Positions 23,923 through 31,350 of a DNA stretch of 33,775 nt are shown piece by piece. This DNA is from Cellulomonas_A sp047229345 (lineage in GTDB: Bacteria; Actinomycetota; Actinomycetes; Actinomycetales; Cellulomonadaceae), in NCBI RefSeq assembly GCF_047229345.1, contig NZ_JBFTER010000051.1:1-33775 (forward strand), read 5' to 3'. The first letter of the stretch is position 1, and every line of letters begins with the position of its first letter. The notes under the pieces are model-generated. The model was not told the DNA's origin. It made no database searches and saw only the letters and a list, made by a program, of their open reading frames with translations. The position numbers and the translations under genes are program-made.

Positions 23923-24321
23923 CTAGACCGCCGCTGCTGCCGCTGTGGCGACGGCGTGATCGTCCTCCACCGTGCTCCCGCTGACCCCCACGGCCCCGAC
24001 GACCTGACCGTCCACCTCGAGCGGCAGCCCGCCCGGGAAGGTGATCAGGCCGCCGTTGGACACCTCGATGTTGAACAGCGGCCCGCCGGGCTGCGACAGC
24101 TCGCCGAGGGCGCCGGTCGGCATGTCGAAGTAGCGCGACGTGCGGGCCTTCTTGATCGCGATGTCGATGCTCCCGAGCCAGGCGCCGTCCATGCGGGCGA
24201 AGGCCTTCAGGTTGCCCCCAACGTCGACCACGGCGACGTTCATGGCCAGACCGCGGGACGCGGACTCCGCGAGCCCTGCCTGGACGACTGCCTGTGCCTG
24301 CTCGAGGGTGATGTCGCTCAT
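23923..24321 (-). CDS. GlcG/HbpS-family protein (haem-binding-like)
   Basis: A 132-residue soluble protein of the GlcG/HbpS/PduO-C family. Motifs are SRGLAMNVAVVDVGGNLKAF and ARMDGAWLGSIDIAIKKART, then GGPLFNIEVSNGGLITFPGG and GAVGVSGSTVEDDHAVATAA, all characteristic. Streptomyces HbpS is an extracellular haem sensor, and other members serve in glycolate or cobalamin-related loci. This protein has no signal peptide, so its role here is unassigned. The ATG at 24321 has AAGGA six bases upstream. It lies 18 bases downstream of a 52-codon reading frame on the same strand. Confidence 0.92.
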   Translation of the reverse strand: MSDITLEQAQAVVQAGLAESASRGLAMNVAVVDVGGNLKAFARMDGAWLGSIDIAIKKARTSRYFDMPTGALGELSQPGGPLFNIEVSNGGLITFPGGLPLEVDGQVVGAVGVSGSTVEDDHAVATAAAAAV

Positions 24322-24339
24322 CGGAGTCCTTCTTCCGTG

Positions 24340-24498
24340 TCAGACGGGCGCGCGGTGCGGCCCACGAGATGCTGCTGGCTGCTGCTCCTCCGAGCGGCAG
24401 AGGACCGGCCGCGGAAGGCCTTCGTCGACGGAATCGAGGACGTCGACGCAGGCGTCCCTGGCTGCGGCGAGGTCGACCACGATCGCGGTGGTGCTCAC
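24340..24498 (-). CDS. short reading frame, possible gene remnant
   Basis: A 52-codon frame from GTG 24496-24498, preceded by GAGGTGGAGA, which could act as a ribosome site. The first 30 residues (TTAIVVDLAAARDACVDVLD and on) look like a genuine amphipathic protein start. The rest (EEQQPAASRGPHRAPV) looks like out-of-frame read-through. This could be the start of a truncated gene, or a small protein co-transcribed with the GlcG-like gene. No function can be assigned. Confidence 0.3.
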   Translation of the reverse strand: MSTTAIVVDLAAARDACVDVLDSVDEGLPRPVLCRSEEQQPAASRGPHRAPV

Positions 24499-24858
24499 TC
24501 TCCACCTCGGGACCGTCGAGTGCGCGCGGGACGGGACGTCCACGCCCTCCGCAGAGCCTTGACACGAGGAGACGGCGAGCGGAGCCTCGGTGTCACGGGA
24601 CCGCCTGCCGGGGCGCGCGACGGGGCGCAGGCACACGGTGTCGCTCCTCTGGTGGCAGCGTGCGTGGCGCGCGTCGTGGAGCCGCCGTCCGCTCCGCCGG
24701 ACCCGGGCGTCGCCCGCCGTCGCGCGCGAGCCTCTCCGCGACATCGAGCACGAGCACCTCCACCGCCTCGCCGGCGGCCCGGGAGCCACGACGGACGCCG
24801 CCACCGAGCAGACCCCACAGGAGATCGTCGCCAACCTCGACTGGAGAGGGTGAAGACC
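24499..24858. other. unresolved stretch with competing short reading frames
   Basis: No confident gene. On the plus strand an 87-codon frame (GTG 24590 to stop 24851-24853) ends in a protein-like DIEHEHLHRLAGG and TEQTPQEIVANLDWRG. On the minus strand the same bases read VGDDLLWGLLGGGVRRGSRA followed by EAVEVLVLDVAERLARDGG, also protein-like and G/C-ending at third positions, but without a good start. One may be a remnant and the other its shadow. TTGACA occurs at 24560-24565 without a partner -10 box. Confidence 0.4.
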
Positions 24859-25221
24859 ATGGGCAGCAGGTCGCGCATCTCGGTGGGACTCCGGCTGGTT
24901 GCCGCAGTCGCCACCGTCGCCGTCGCGATCGTCGTCGCCGCCGTCTCGTGGGAGGGCTCCGGCGCGTTCGTGCTGGTGCTGGCCGGCGTCCCCGCGCTGG
25001 CCGTGCTGCCCCTGCTGATCCCACACCTGCGTCCCCGCACGGCAGCGATTGCCACGTGGGCGGCCGCCGCGATCGTGCTCGCGTGGTCGGTCCTGACGGG
25101 CCTCGGGACGGGGGCGTACTTCGCGGCTCCGGGCGTCCTGCTCCTGGTTGGGGCCGTCGCGAGCCTGGCGCGTGAGCCCGCGCAGGCGGGCACCGGCAGC
25201 ACCGCGCCGTCGGTGCGCTGA
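24859..25221 (+). CDS. small integral membrane protein of unknown function
   Basis: A 120-residue hydrophobic protein with four predicted membrane segments: ~8-31 (LRLVAAVATVAVAIVVAAVS), ~36-55, ~60-82 and ~86-106. The C-terminal tail is short and polar. The ATG at 24859 lies behind GGAGAGG with a nine-base spacer. No family motif is recognised. Plus-strand sequence just upstream may belong to a broken gene whose stop overlaps this ribosome site. Confidence 0.72.
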   Translation: MGSRSRISVGLRLVAAVATVAVAIVVAAVSWEGSGAFVLVLAGVPALAVLPLLIPHLRPRTAAIATWAAAAIVLAWSVLTGLGTGAYFAAPGVLLLVGAVASLAREPAQAGTGSTAPSVR

Positions 25222-25571
25222 ACACCCTCCGCCTCACGGCGCGCGTGGCGGCGCTCGCCCCCTCGTGCGCGCCAGCCGGGACCTGCGGCCGTCGAGGTGC
25301 GTGCGAGGCGCCGCGTAGGGCGTCGTGGGGTGGCTCGGGGCGTGGGGATTGGAGTCGGATCTCCGTGGCCGGCCGACAGCCATGCCGTGGCAGTCCCGAC
25401 GCCAGGCCCCGCCCGACCCGTCGAAGGTGCACCGTCTCCGGCCCATCGGGCACCGTCCGGCGCCTCCCGGCAGGACAGCGGCGAAGTCGGCCTACCGTGG
25501 CGGAGCACGCCGGCCCCCCGGCAGCCGTCCGGGCGCATGGGCCGACGGTGACGACCGCGTCGGGAGGCAAC
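25222..25571. other. intergenic region, no gene recognised
   Basis: About 350 bases between the small membrane protein and the contractile-injection-signature gene. Reading frames exist on both strands but have Arg/Pro-rich, shadow-like composition. The only candidate signal is TACCGT at 25493-25498, a possible -10 box for the downstream gene. An in-frame GTG at 25548 is an alternative start for that gene. Confidence 0.55.
25493..25498 (+). promoter_or_regulatory. candidate -10 box (TACCGT)
   Basis: TACCGT fits the TANNNT pattern and lies 50-75 bases before the two possible GTG starts of the next gene. No clear -35 is visible. Confidence 0.3.
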
Positions 25572-26735
25572 GTGCGCACACCGTCGGACCGGCCCGTCGA
25601 GCAGCTCCCGCAGTCCCCCCGTCCGCGTGAGGCACCGCGCGGCGCACCGCTCCTGCGACTTCAGCGGACGGCAGGCAACGCCGCGGTCGCCGGCGCGCTC
25701 CGCCAGCGCTCCCCCGACCCGCTCCCCACGCTCCAGCGCGACCTCGGAGCGCTGGCCACGCCCACCAGCCTGACCGGGGCGGCGGCGATCATCCCGCTCG
25801 CCACGTTCGTCGCCGACGTCGAGGCCGTCGAGCGCGCGAACCCCACCGACAGCCCCCAGGAGGTGCTGAGCCGCATCCGCGTGCAGTGGTACAGCGGCGC
25901 GGCGTTCGAGCAGCTCATCCCGGGCGCCCGCACGGCCGACATCGCCCCGAACCTCTCACCCGGGGGTGCGGGGTTCTCCGTGGTGCCACGGCGACTGGGT
26001 GCCGTCGCCCCCGACGCGCGGGCGCGACTGACCGCCCACGCCGACGAGAACGGCGTCGGTGACAACCCGTCGCCCTACCTCGGGCTGCCGAACGGCGAGC
26101 AGGTCGACGCGGGGCACCTCTTCCTGACGCTCGACGCGCTCGCCCACCCCACGACGTCGGCGCCGTACAGCTCCTTCGGCGTCCCCAACATCGACCCGGC
26201 GTCGTGGGCGGCGGACGTCGGCATCGCCTCGGTGTGGCTCACACGGGCGGAGGAGGGCAGCCCGGACTCGCGCGCGCCGAGCAACCCGGTGCCGCCGAGC
26301 GCCGACGACTACTGGCGTATGTCGGCCCCCGAGCAGGACCTTCTTGGGGATGTCGACGGCTTCGCGCTCCAGTCCCAGTGGTCGACGCAGCCGACGCAGA
26401 CGCTCTCGGCAGCCCTGCGCGCCTACTACGGCGGTGCGCCCTCGGCCGCAGCCGGGGTCAGCCGACGGTTCCGCGCGTTCTGCGCCGCCAACGGGCTCAC
26501 GTACCAGCAGAGCGGGACGTCCGTGACGTGGGACGCCGCCTGGCGGGCACCGACGATCGCCCGCATCGACCGGTTCAACGACCTGTACGGCGCGGGCACG
26601 TCCGGCGCCGCGTTCGGGGCGATCTTCGGTCCGTCACACCGCACGTGGCCGCACACGCCCGCGATGCTGGACAGGTTTCTCGCGTGGCTCAAGCCTCGGC
26701 TCGAGGCCGAGCTGCGCGCCGCCGCCGTGCCGTGA
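25572..26735 (+). CDS. putative extracellular contractile injection system (eCIS)-associated effector
   Basis: A 387-residue protein with no signal peptide. GTG 25572 is preferred because GGGAGG lies four bases upstream; GTG 25548 is in frame but lacks a site. The disordered Pro/Arg-rich N-terminus contains LLRLQRTAGNAAVAGAL (27-43) and a second LQRDLG at 54-59. This LxLQRxAGNxAV signature recurs at the N-termini of actinobacterial proteins linked to eCIS loci (DUF4157-type and related cargo). The body has GEQVDAGHLFLTLDAL (~171-186), IDPASWAADVGIASVWL (~207-223) and a C-terminal section ending TPAMLDRFLAWLKPRLEAEL. I do not recognise an enzyme family; His in DAGH is a possible catalytic or structural residue. 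No sheath, tube, baseplate or AAA+ gene lies in the window. A terminator follows. Confidence 0.7.
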   Translation: MRTPSDRPVEQLPQSPRPREAPRGAPLLRLQRTAGNAAVAGALRQRSPDPLPTLQRDLGALATPTSLTGAAAIIPLATFVADVEAVERANPTDSPQEVLSRIRVQWYSGAAFEQLIPGARTADIAPNLSPGGAGFSVVPRRLGAVAPDARARLTAHADENGVGDNPSPYLGLPNGEQVDAGHLFLTLDALAHPTTSAPYSSFGVPNIDPASWAADVGIASVWLTRAEEGSPDSRAPSNPVPPSADDYWRMSAPEQDLLGDVDGFALQSQWSTQPTQTLSAALRAYYGGAPSAAAGVSRRFRAFCAANGLTYQQSGTSVTWDAAWRAPTIARIDRFNDLYGAGTSGAAFGAIFGPSHRTWPHTPAMLDRFLAWLKPRLEAELRAAAVP

Positions 26736-26793
26736 CGGCGCCCGCGCTCCCGCTGCGGACCCGCCCGAACATCAGTGGCACGCCCGACAACGC

Positions 26794-26829
26794 GAAACTC
26801 CCGGCCAGAAGACCCTGACCGGGAGTTTC
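26794..26829. terminator. bidirectional hairpin terminator
   Basis: A perfect 11-base stem, GAAACTCCCGG (26794-26804) with CCGGGAGTTTC (26819-26829), around a 14-base loop. It sits between the eCIS-signature gene (plus) and the tRNA-Leu gene (minus), 39 bases past the mature tRNA end. The outer A/T pairs give a short T tract on both strands. Confidence 0.75.
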
Positions 26830-26868
26830 ATGACTACTGAGGCGGTTCTTTCCAGAACCACCCACCTG

Positions 26869-26951
26869 TGCGCGAGGGGGGATTTGAACCCCCACGCCCT
26901 TTCGGACACTGGCACCTGAAGCCAGCGCGTCTGCCGTTCCGCCACTCGCGC
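26869..26951 (-). tRNA. tRNA-Leu (anticodon CAG)
   Basis: An 83-base class II tRNA. The acceptor arm GCGCGAG pairs with CTCGCGC and the discriminator base is A; CCA is not encoded. The D arm contains GGCGGAACGGCAGACGC. The anticodon stem CTGGC/GCCAG encloses the loop TTCAGGT, giving anticodon CAG, which reads CUG, the dominant leucine codon here. A long variable arm (TGTCCGAAAGGGCGT) and the T arm GGGGGTTCAAATCCCCC complete it. No defect seen. Confidence 0.97.
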
Positions 26952-26961
26952 GCGCCGCAGA

Positions 26962-26967
26962 ACGTTA
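26962..26967 (-). promoter_or_regulatory. candidate -10 box (TAACGT) of tRNA-Leu
   Basis: On the minus strand TAACGT lies ten bases before the first base of the mature tRNA. This is a plausible -10 box for a short-leader tRNA transcript. The -35 region is GC-rich and unconvincing. Confidence 0.45.
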
Positions 26968-27309
26968 TCACGGTCGGAGCGCCCCTCGGCACGTCCACCA
27001 GCGCACCCGCACGACGCACCGCCCGCCACGCGGGGAACCCTCACCGGAGCCCCCCAGCCGACCCACCCCCACACCCCACCGCAGCCCCCACCGACACGCC
27101 CCCATCACCACATCCACCCCCCAGATCCCGAACGACTCGACAGGATCAGCCCCGCGAACCCGCCCCGAGGCCCCCACCGTGGATACGATCAAGGCCGATA
27201 CCGGGTCCCGGCCCGCCCGCGCACCCCCCACGGACGCGAGCACCGCCGACCCGGCACCCAGCAGGCCGCCATGGACACAGCACGACCGACGCACGAGGGA
27301 GGTGAGGGC
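26968..27309. other. C-rich intergenic region upstream of the fhaA operon
   Basis: About 340 bases separate the divergent tRNA-Leu and fhaA. Positions ~27045-27125 are strikingly C-rich on the plus strand, with almost no G (runs such as CCCACCCCCACACCCCACC). No gene is supported on either strand. The only candidate promoter element for the operon is the TACGAT at 27184-27189. Confidence 0.55.
27184..27189 (+). promoter_or_regulatory. candidate -10 box (TACGAT) of the fhaA operon
   Basis: TACGAT agrees with the TANNNT -10 pattern and is the best such match in the gap, leaving a leader of ~115 bases before fhaA. No strong -35 was found. Confidence 0.4.
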
Positions 27310-28020
27310 GTGGGCATCCTCGACAAGTTCGAGCACGGCGTGGAACGGGTCGTGAACAACGCCTTCGCCAAGGCGTTCCGCAGCGAGGTCAAGCCGGTCG
27401 AGCTCGCGAGCGCCCTGCGCCGTGAGGTGGACGACCGCGCGGCCGTCGTGGACCGGGACCGCACCGTGGTGCCGAACGAGTTCACGATCGAGCTGTCGCC
27501 GGACGACCACGCGCAGGTCGACGCGTGGGGCGCGGAGGCGCTGGCCGACGAGCTCGCCGCGAACGTCACGGACCACGCGGCGAGCCAGCGCTACGCGTTC
27601 GTCGGGCCCGTGACCGTCCAGTTCAGCGAGCACGACGACCTGGAGACCGGCCGGTTCCGGATCCGCAGCGCAACCGTGCGCGGCGCCGTCGCGCCCGCAT
27701 CGGCGGCGGCAACCCCGAGCACGCGCCACCCGCTCGTCGACATCGACGGCCAGCGCTACCTGCTCACGGGCCCGGTCACGGTGATCGGCCGCGGCTCGGA
27801 GGCGGACATCATCGTCGACGACCCGGGCGTGTCCCGCCGGCACCTGGAGATCCGCGTCGGGCCGGACGGGGTCGTCGCGAGCGACCTCGGCTCGACGAAC
27901 GGGCTGTACGTCGAGGGCCACCAGGTCCCGGCGGCGACGCTCCTCGACGGCAACACCCTGACGATCGGGCGCACGCGCATCATGTTCTGGACGGGCGCGT
28001 CCGATGACCGGGACGAGTGA
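27310..28020 (+). CDS. fhaA: FhaA, DUF3662 and FHA domain protein
   Basis: A 236-residue cytoplasmic phosphothreonine reader. The N-terminal DUF3662 domain (~1-118) begins GILDKFEHGVERVVNNAFAK, with KPVELASALRREVDD. A short Ala-rich linker follows, then the FHA domain (~130-230) with GRGSEADIIV, VSRRHLEIRV and DLGSTNGLYVEG, the conserved Arg, Ser-Arg-His and Asn-Gly of phosphothreonine pockets. In Mycobacterium FhaA binds phosphorylated MviN (MurJ) and acts in cell-wall regulation. The mycobacterial protein is over twice as long because of its linker. The GTG start at 27310 is supported by GGGAGGTGA upstream; the ATG at 27271 is unlikely. First gene of the operon. Confidence 0.93.
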   Translation: MGILDKFEHGVERVVNNAFAKAFRSEVKPVELASALRREVDDRAAVVDRDRTVVPNEFTIELSPDDHAQVDAWGAEALADELAANVTDHAASQRYAFVGPVTVQFSEHDDLETGRFRIRSATVRGAVAPASAAATPSTRHPLVDIDGQRYLLTGPVTVIGRGSEADIIVDDPGVSRRHLEIRVGPDGVVASDLGSTNGLYVEGHQVPAATLLDGNTLTIGRTRIMFWTGASDDRDE

Positions 28021-28029
28021 ACGGCCGGT

Positions 28030-28542
28030 ATGTCTGAGCTGACGATCACCCTCCTGCGTCTCGGTTACCTGGTCCTGCTGTGGCTCTTCGTGGCCTCGGC
28101 GATCGGGGTGCTGCGGCGCGACCTGTACGGGACGAAGATCGTCGACCGTCGCGGCCGCCCCAAGGGGCCTGCGTCGGTGGCGCCCGGCCAGACGACGCCT
28201 CCGCCGGCGAAGGGCGCCGCGAAGAGCGCGCCGGGCCGCCCGGCCAAGAGCGCTCCCACCCGCCTCGTCGTGACCGAGGGCCCGCTGCGCGGCACGACGA
28301 TCCCGCTCGGCGCGTCGTCGGTCCTGATCGGCCGTGCGCCCTCGTGCACGCTCGTGCTCGACGACGACTACTCGTCGTCCCGGCACGCCCGGATCTTCCC
28401 GCAGGACGGCGGCTGGTTCGTCGAGGACCTGGGGTCGACGAACGGCACGTTCCTGGGCGACAAGAAGGTCGAGCAGCCGACGCCCGTGACCCCGGGGGCG
28501 CAGGTCCGCGTGGGTCAGAGCGTCCTCGAGCTGCAGAGGTAG
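28030..28542 (+). CDS. fhaB: FhaB/FipA, membrane-anchored FHA protein
   Basis: A 170-residue protein with one N-terminal membrane segment (~7-27, LLRLGYLVLLWLFVASAIGV). A Lys/Pro-rich linker (~40-77) is followed by an FHA domain (~80-168) with LIGRAPSCTLVL, YSSSRHARIF and DLGSTNGTFLG. The phosphothreonine-binding residues Arg, Ser, His and Asn are all present. In mycobacteria the FhaB (FipA) homologue links kinase signalling to cell division proteins. It begins nine bases after fhaA. The ribosome site is weak, so translation may depend partly on coupling. Confidence 0.95.
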   Translation: MSELTITLLRLGYLVLLWLFVASAIGVLRRDLYGTKIVDRRGRPKGPASVAPGQTTPPPAKGAAKSAPGRPAKSAPTRLVVTEGPLRGTTIPLGASSVLIGRAPSCTLVLDDDYSSSRHARIFPQDGGWFVEDLGSTNGTFLGDKKVEQPTPVTPGAQVRVGQSVLELQR

Positions 28543-28549
28543 CGCCGCC

Positions 28550-29857
28550 GTGAGCATCGCGCTGCGGTACGCCGCACGGTCCGACGTGGGCCTCGTCCGC
28601 TCCAACAACCAGGACTCGGCGTACGCCGGGCCGCACCTGCTCGTCGTCGCGGACGGCATGGGCGGGCACGCGGGCGGCGACGTCGCGTCGTCGGTCGCGG
28701 TCGCGGCGTTCGCCCCGCTCGACGGCGAGTCGCACGGGCCCGACGACGCGCTCGACGAGCTCGAGCACGCGCTGGACGCGGCGCGCGACGAGATCGTGGC
28801 GCGGACGCAGGCCGACCCCGAGCTGAGCGGCATGGGCACGACCGTCACGGCGATCCTGCGCGCGGGCAACAAGCTCGCGATGGTGCACCTCGGCGACTCC
28901 CGCGGCTACCTGCTGCGCGACGGCGTGCTGAGCCAGGTCACGACCGACCACACGTTCGTCCAGCACCTGGTCAACACCGGCAAGATCACGCCCGAGGAGG
29001 CGGAGCACCACCCGCAGCGCTCGGTCGTCATGCGGGTGCTCGGCGACTTCGACCCCGACGTCGCGCCGGACCTGTCGGTGCGCGAGGCTCGCCCGGGCGA
29101 CCGCTGGCTGCTCTGCTCGGACGGGCTCTCGGGCTTCGTGAGCGCCGACACGATCGCGGAGACGCTCCTGGGCCTCTCGGACGTCGACGTGTGCGCGGAC
29201 CGGCTCGTGCAGCTCGCGCTGCGGGCGGGCGGCGGCGACAACGTGACGGTCGTGGTCGCGGACGTCGTCGAGCTCGACGACGTGCCGGACGGCGGCGGAC
29301 CGACGACCGCGGCGAGCGTCGTCGGCTCGGCGGCGACCTCCCGGCACCGCCCGACGGCCGCGGCGGACTCTCCCTCGGCGCGCGCCGCGACGCTCGCGAA
29401 GAAGGTGGCCGCCGCGCAGGCCGCCGGCGACACCGACGAGGACGGCGACGCTGCCGGGCTGCTCCCGAGCGCCGGCGCGGGCACCGACGAGGACGACGAC
29501 GCCGACGAGGTCGACCCGCGCCGTCGCCGGCGCCGCCGCGTGATCGGCTGGTTCCTGTCGCTGCTGCTGCTCGCGGTGCTCGGCGTCGCGGGGTACCTCG
29601 GCTACCAGTGGACGCAGACCCAGTACTTCGTCGGCGCCGAGGGCGGGGACGTCGTGATCTACCGCGGCATCCCGCAGAACCTCGGGCCGATCGCGCTCTC
29701 GACCGTCGCGGAGCGCGGCGACGCGCGCGTCGACGACCTGCCGCCGTACGTCCGCGAGCGCCTCGACCAGAACATCCAGTCCGACTCGCTCGACGACGCC
29801 CGGCACCGGGTCCAGGTGCTCGAGCAGTCCGCTCGCGAGAACGCGGCGACCGACTGA
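28550..29857 (+). CDS. pstP: PstP-type PP2C serine/threonine phosphatase
   Basis: A 435-residue membrane phosphatase that reverses phosphorylation by the Pkn kinases. The PP2C domain (~1-245) has RSNNQDSAYAG, the metal-binding VADGMGGHAGGD, GDSRGYLLRDG, LCSDGLSGFV and GGGDNVTVVV. An acidic, low-complexity cytoplasmic linker (~255-325, rich in Asp/Glu) follows. One membrane segment lies at ~331-353 (WFLSLLLLAVLGVAGYLGY), with a ~80-residue extracellular tail. The GTG start is at 28550, seven bases after fhaB stops. Its TGA shares a base with the ATG of the SEDS gene. Confidence 0.96.
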   Translation: MSIALRYAARSDVGLVRSNNQDSAYAGPHLLVVADGMGGHAGGDVASSVAVAAFAPLDGESHGPDDALDELEHALDAARDEIVARTQADPELSGMGTTVTAILRAGNKLAMVHLGDSRGYLLRDGVLSQVTTDHTFVQHLVNTGKITPEEAEHHPQRSVVMRVLGDFDPDVAPDLSVREARPGDRWLLCSDGLSGFVSADTIAETLLGLSDVDVCADRLVQLALRAGGGDNVTVVVADVVELDDVPDGGGPTTAASVVGSAATSRHRPTAAADSPSARAATLAKKVAAAQAAGDTDEDGDAAGLLPSAGAGTDEDDDADEVDPRRRRRRRVIGWFLSLLLLAVLGVAGYLGYQWTQTQYFVGAEGGDVVIYRGIPQNLGPIALSTVAERGDARVDDLPPYVRERLDQNIQSDSLDDARHRVQVLEQSARENAATD

Positions 29858-31350
29858 TGGCCACCATCCAGCCGCATCGGGTGCGCCCGGGGCGCGGCGT
29901 CGAGCTCGCGCTGCTCGTGCCCGCCCTGCTCATCGGCCTCGCCGCGTACGCGCTCACGGGCCTCGGGGTCACCGGGGAGCTCCCCGCGAACGTCGTCGGC
30001 TACGGCGTCGGCATGGCGGCCCTCGCGGTCGGGCTGCACGTGGTGCTGCGGTGGCGCGCGCCGTATGCCGACCCCGTGATCCTGCCCGTGGCGATCGCGC
30101 TCAACGGCATCGGGCTCGCGATGATCTACCGCGTCGACCTCGGGATGGTCGCGCGCGGGCGTGAGCAGGACTTCGCGACGCGGCAGCTCGGGTGGACGGC
30201 GTTCGCTCTGCTGCTGGCCGCCGGGGTGCTCGTCGTGCTCCGCGACCACCGCACGCTGCGCCGCTACACGTACACCGCGATGGTCGTCGGCCTGCTGCTC
30301 ATCGTGCTGCCGCTCATCCCGGGCCTGGGCGCCGAGATCAACGGCGCGCGCATCTGGATCCGCTTCGCGGGCTTCTCGCTGCAGCCCGCCGAGATCGGCA
30401 AGCTCGTGCTCGCGGTGTTCTTCGCGGGCTACCTGGTGACGAACCGCGACACGCTCGCGCTCGCCGGGCCCAAGGTGCTCGGCCTGCAGCTCCCCCGCAT
30501 CCGCGACCTCGGCCCCCTCGTGCTCGCGTGGGCCGTCTCGATCAGCGTCCTCGTGCTCGAGCGCGACCTCGGGACGTCGCTGCTGTTCTTCGGGCTGTTC
30601 GTGGCGATGCTGTACCTCGCGACCGAGCGCACCAGCTGGGTCGTCATCGGCCTCGGGCTGTTCCTCGGCGGCGCCGTGCTCGCGGCGACGACGTTCGGGC
30701 ACGTGGCCGCGCGGTTCGACGTCTGGCTGAACGCGCTCGACCCGGAGATCTACAACCGCGCCCCCGGCGGCTCGGGGCAGCTCGTCGGCGGGCTGTTCGG
30801 GCTCGCGGGCGGCGGGCTGTTCGGCACCGGCTGGGGCAAGGGCCGCCCCGACCTCGTGCCGTACGCGGAGTCGGACTTCATCGTGGCGTCGCTCGGCGAG
30901 GAGCTGGGCCTGACCGGGCTGCTCGCGATCCTGCTGTGCTACCTCGTGCTCGCGGAGCGCGGCCTGCGCACGGCGATCGGGGTGCGCGACGGGTTCGGCA
31001 AGCTGCTCGCCGGCGGCCTCGCGTTCGTCGTCGCGTTCCAGTGCTTCATCGTCGTGGGCGGCATCACGCGGATCATCCCGCTGACCGGCCTGACGACCCC
31101 GTTCCTCGCGTACGGCGGCTCGTCGCTGCTCGCGAACTGGATCATCGTCGCGCTCCTGCTGCGCATCTCCGACGACGCCCGCCGTCCGGCCCCCGACCTC
31201 GTCGTCGGCCCGCCGCCCGGCACCACGACGGCGCCGCTGCCGGTGCGCACGCCCGGCTCCTCGCGTGCCGGGGCCCCGCGCCGCGAGGGCGAGCCGCAGC
31301 CGAGCGCCGACCCGACCGAGCGCATCGCCGGCCCTGGGGGGGTGCGCTGA
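29857..31350 (+). CDS. rodA: RodA/FtsW-family SEDS peptidoglycan polymerase
   Basis: A 497-residue polytopic glycosyltransferase that polymerises lipid II into glycan strands, working with the class B PBP encoded next. About ten or more membrane segments are evident. SEDS signatures are present: GARIWIRFAGFSLQPAEIGK (~163-182), VLERDLGTSLLFFGLF, SDFIVASLGEELGLTG (~345-360) and LTGLTTPFLAYGGSSLLANW near the last segments. A Pro/Arg-rich cytoplasmic tail follows from ~442. It starts on ATG 29857, overlapping the pstP TGA by one base, and ends with TGATG into pbpA. Position in the pstP-pbpA-pknA operon favours the RodA (elongation) rather than the FtsW role. Confidence 0.95.
   Translation: MATIQPHRVRPGRGVELALLVPALLIGLAAYALTGLGVTGELPANVVGYGVGMAALAVGLHVVLRWRAPYADPVILPVAIALNGIGLAMIYRVDLGMVARGREQDFATRQLGWTAFALLLAAGVLVVLRDHRTLRRYTYTAMVVGLLLIVLPLIPGLGAEINGARIWIRFAGFSLQPAEIGKLVLAVFFAGYLVTNRDTLALAGPKVLGLQLPRIRDLGPLVLAWAVSISVLVLERDLGTSLLFFGLFVAMLYLATERTSWVVIGLGLFLGGAVLAATTFGHVAARFDVWLNALDPEIYNRAPGGSGQLVGGLFGLAGGGLFGTGWGKGRPDLVPYAESDFIVASLGEELGLTGLLAILLCYLVLAERGLRTAIGVRDGFGKLLAGGLAFVVAFQCFIVVGGITRIIPLTGLTTPFLAYGGSSLLANWIIVALLLRISDDARRPAPDLVVGPPPGTTTAPLPVRTPGSSRAGAPRREGEPQPSADPTERIAGPGGVR

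Noticed and set aside
24560..24565. Perfect TTGACA as a -35 element
   Set aside because: No matching -10 box at 16-19 bases downstream and no confident gene behind it.
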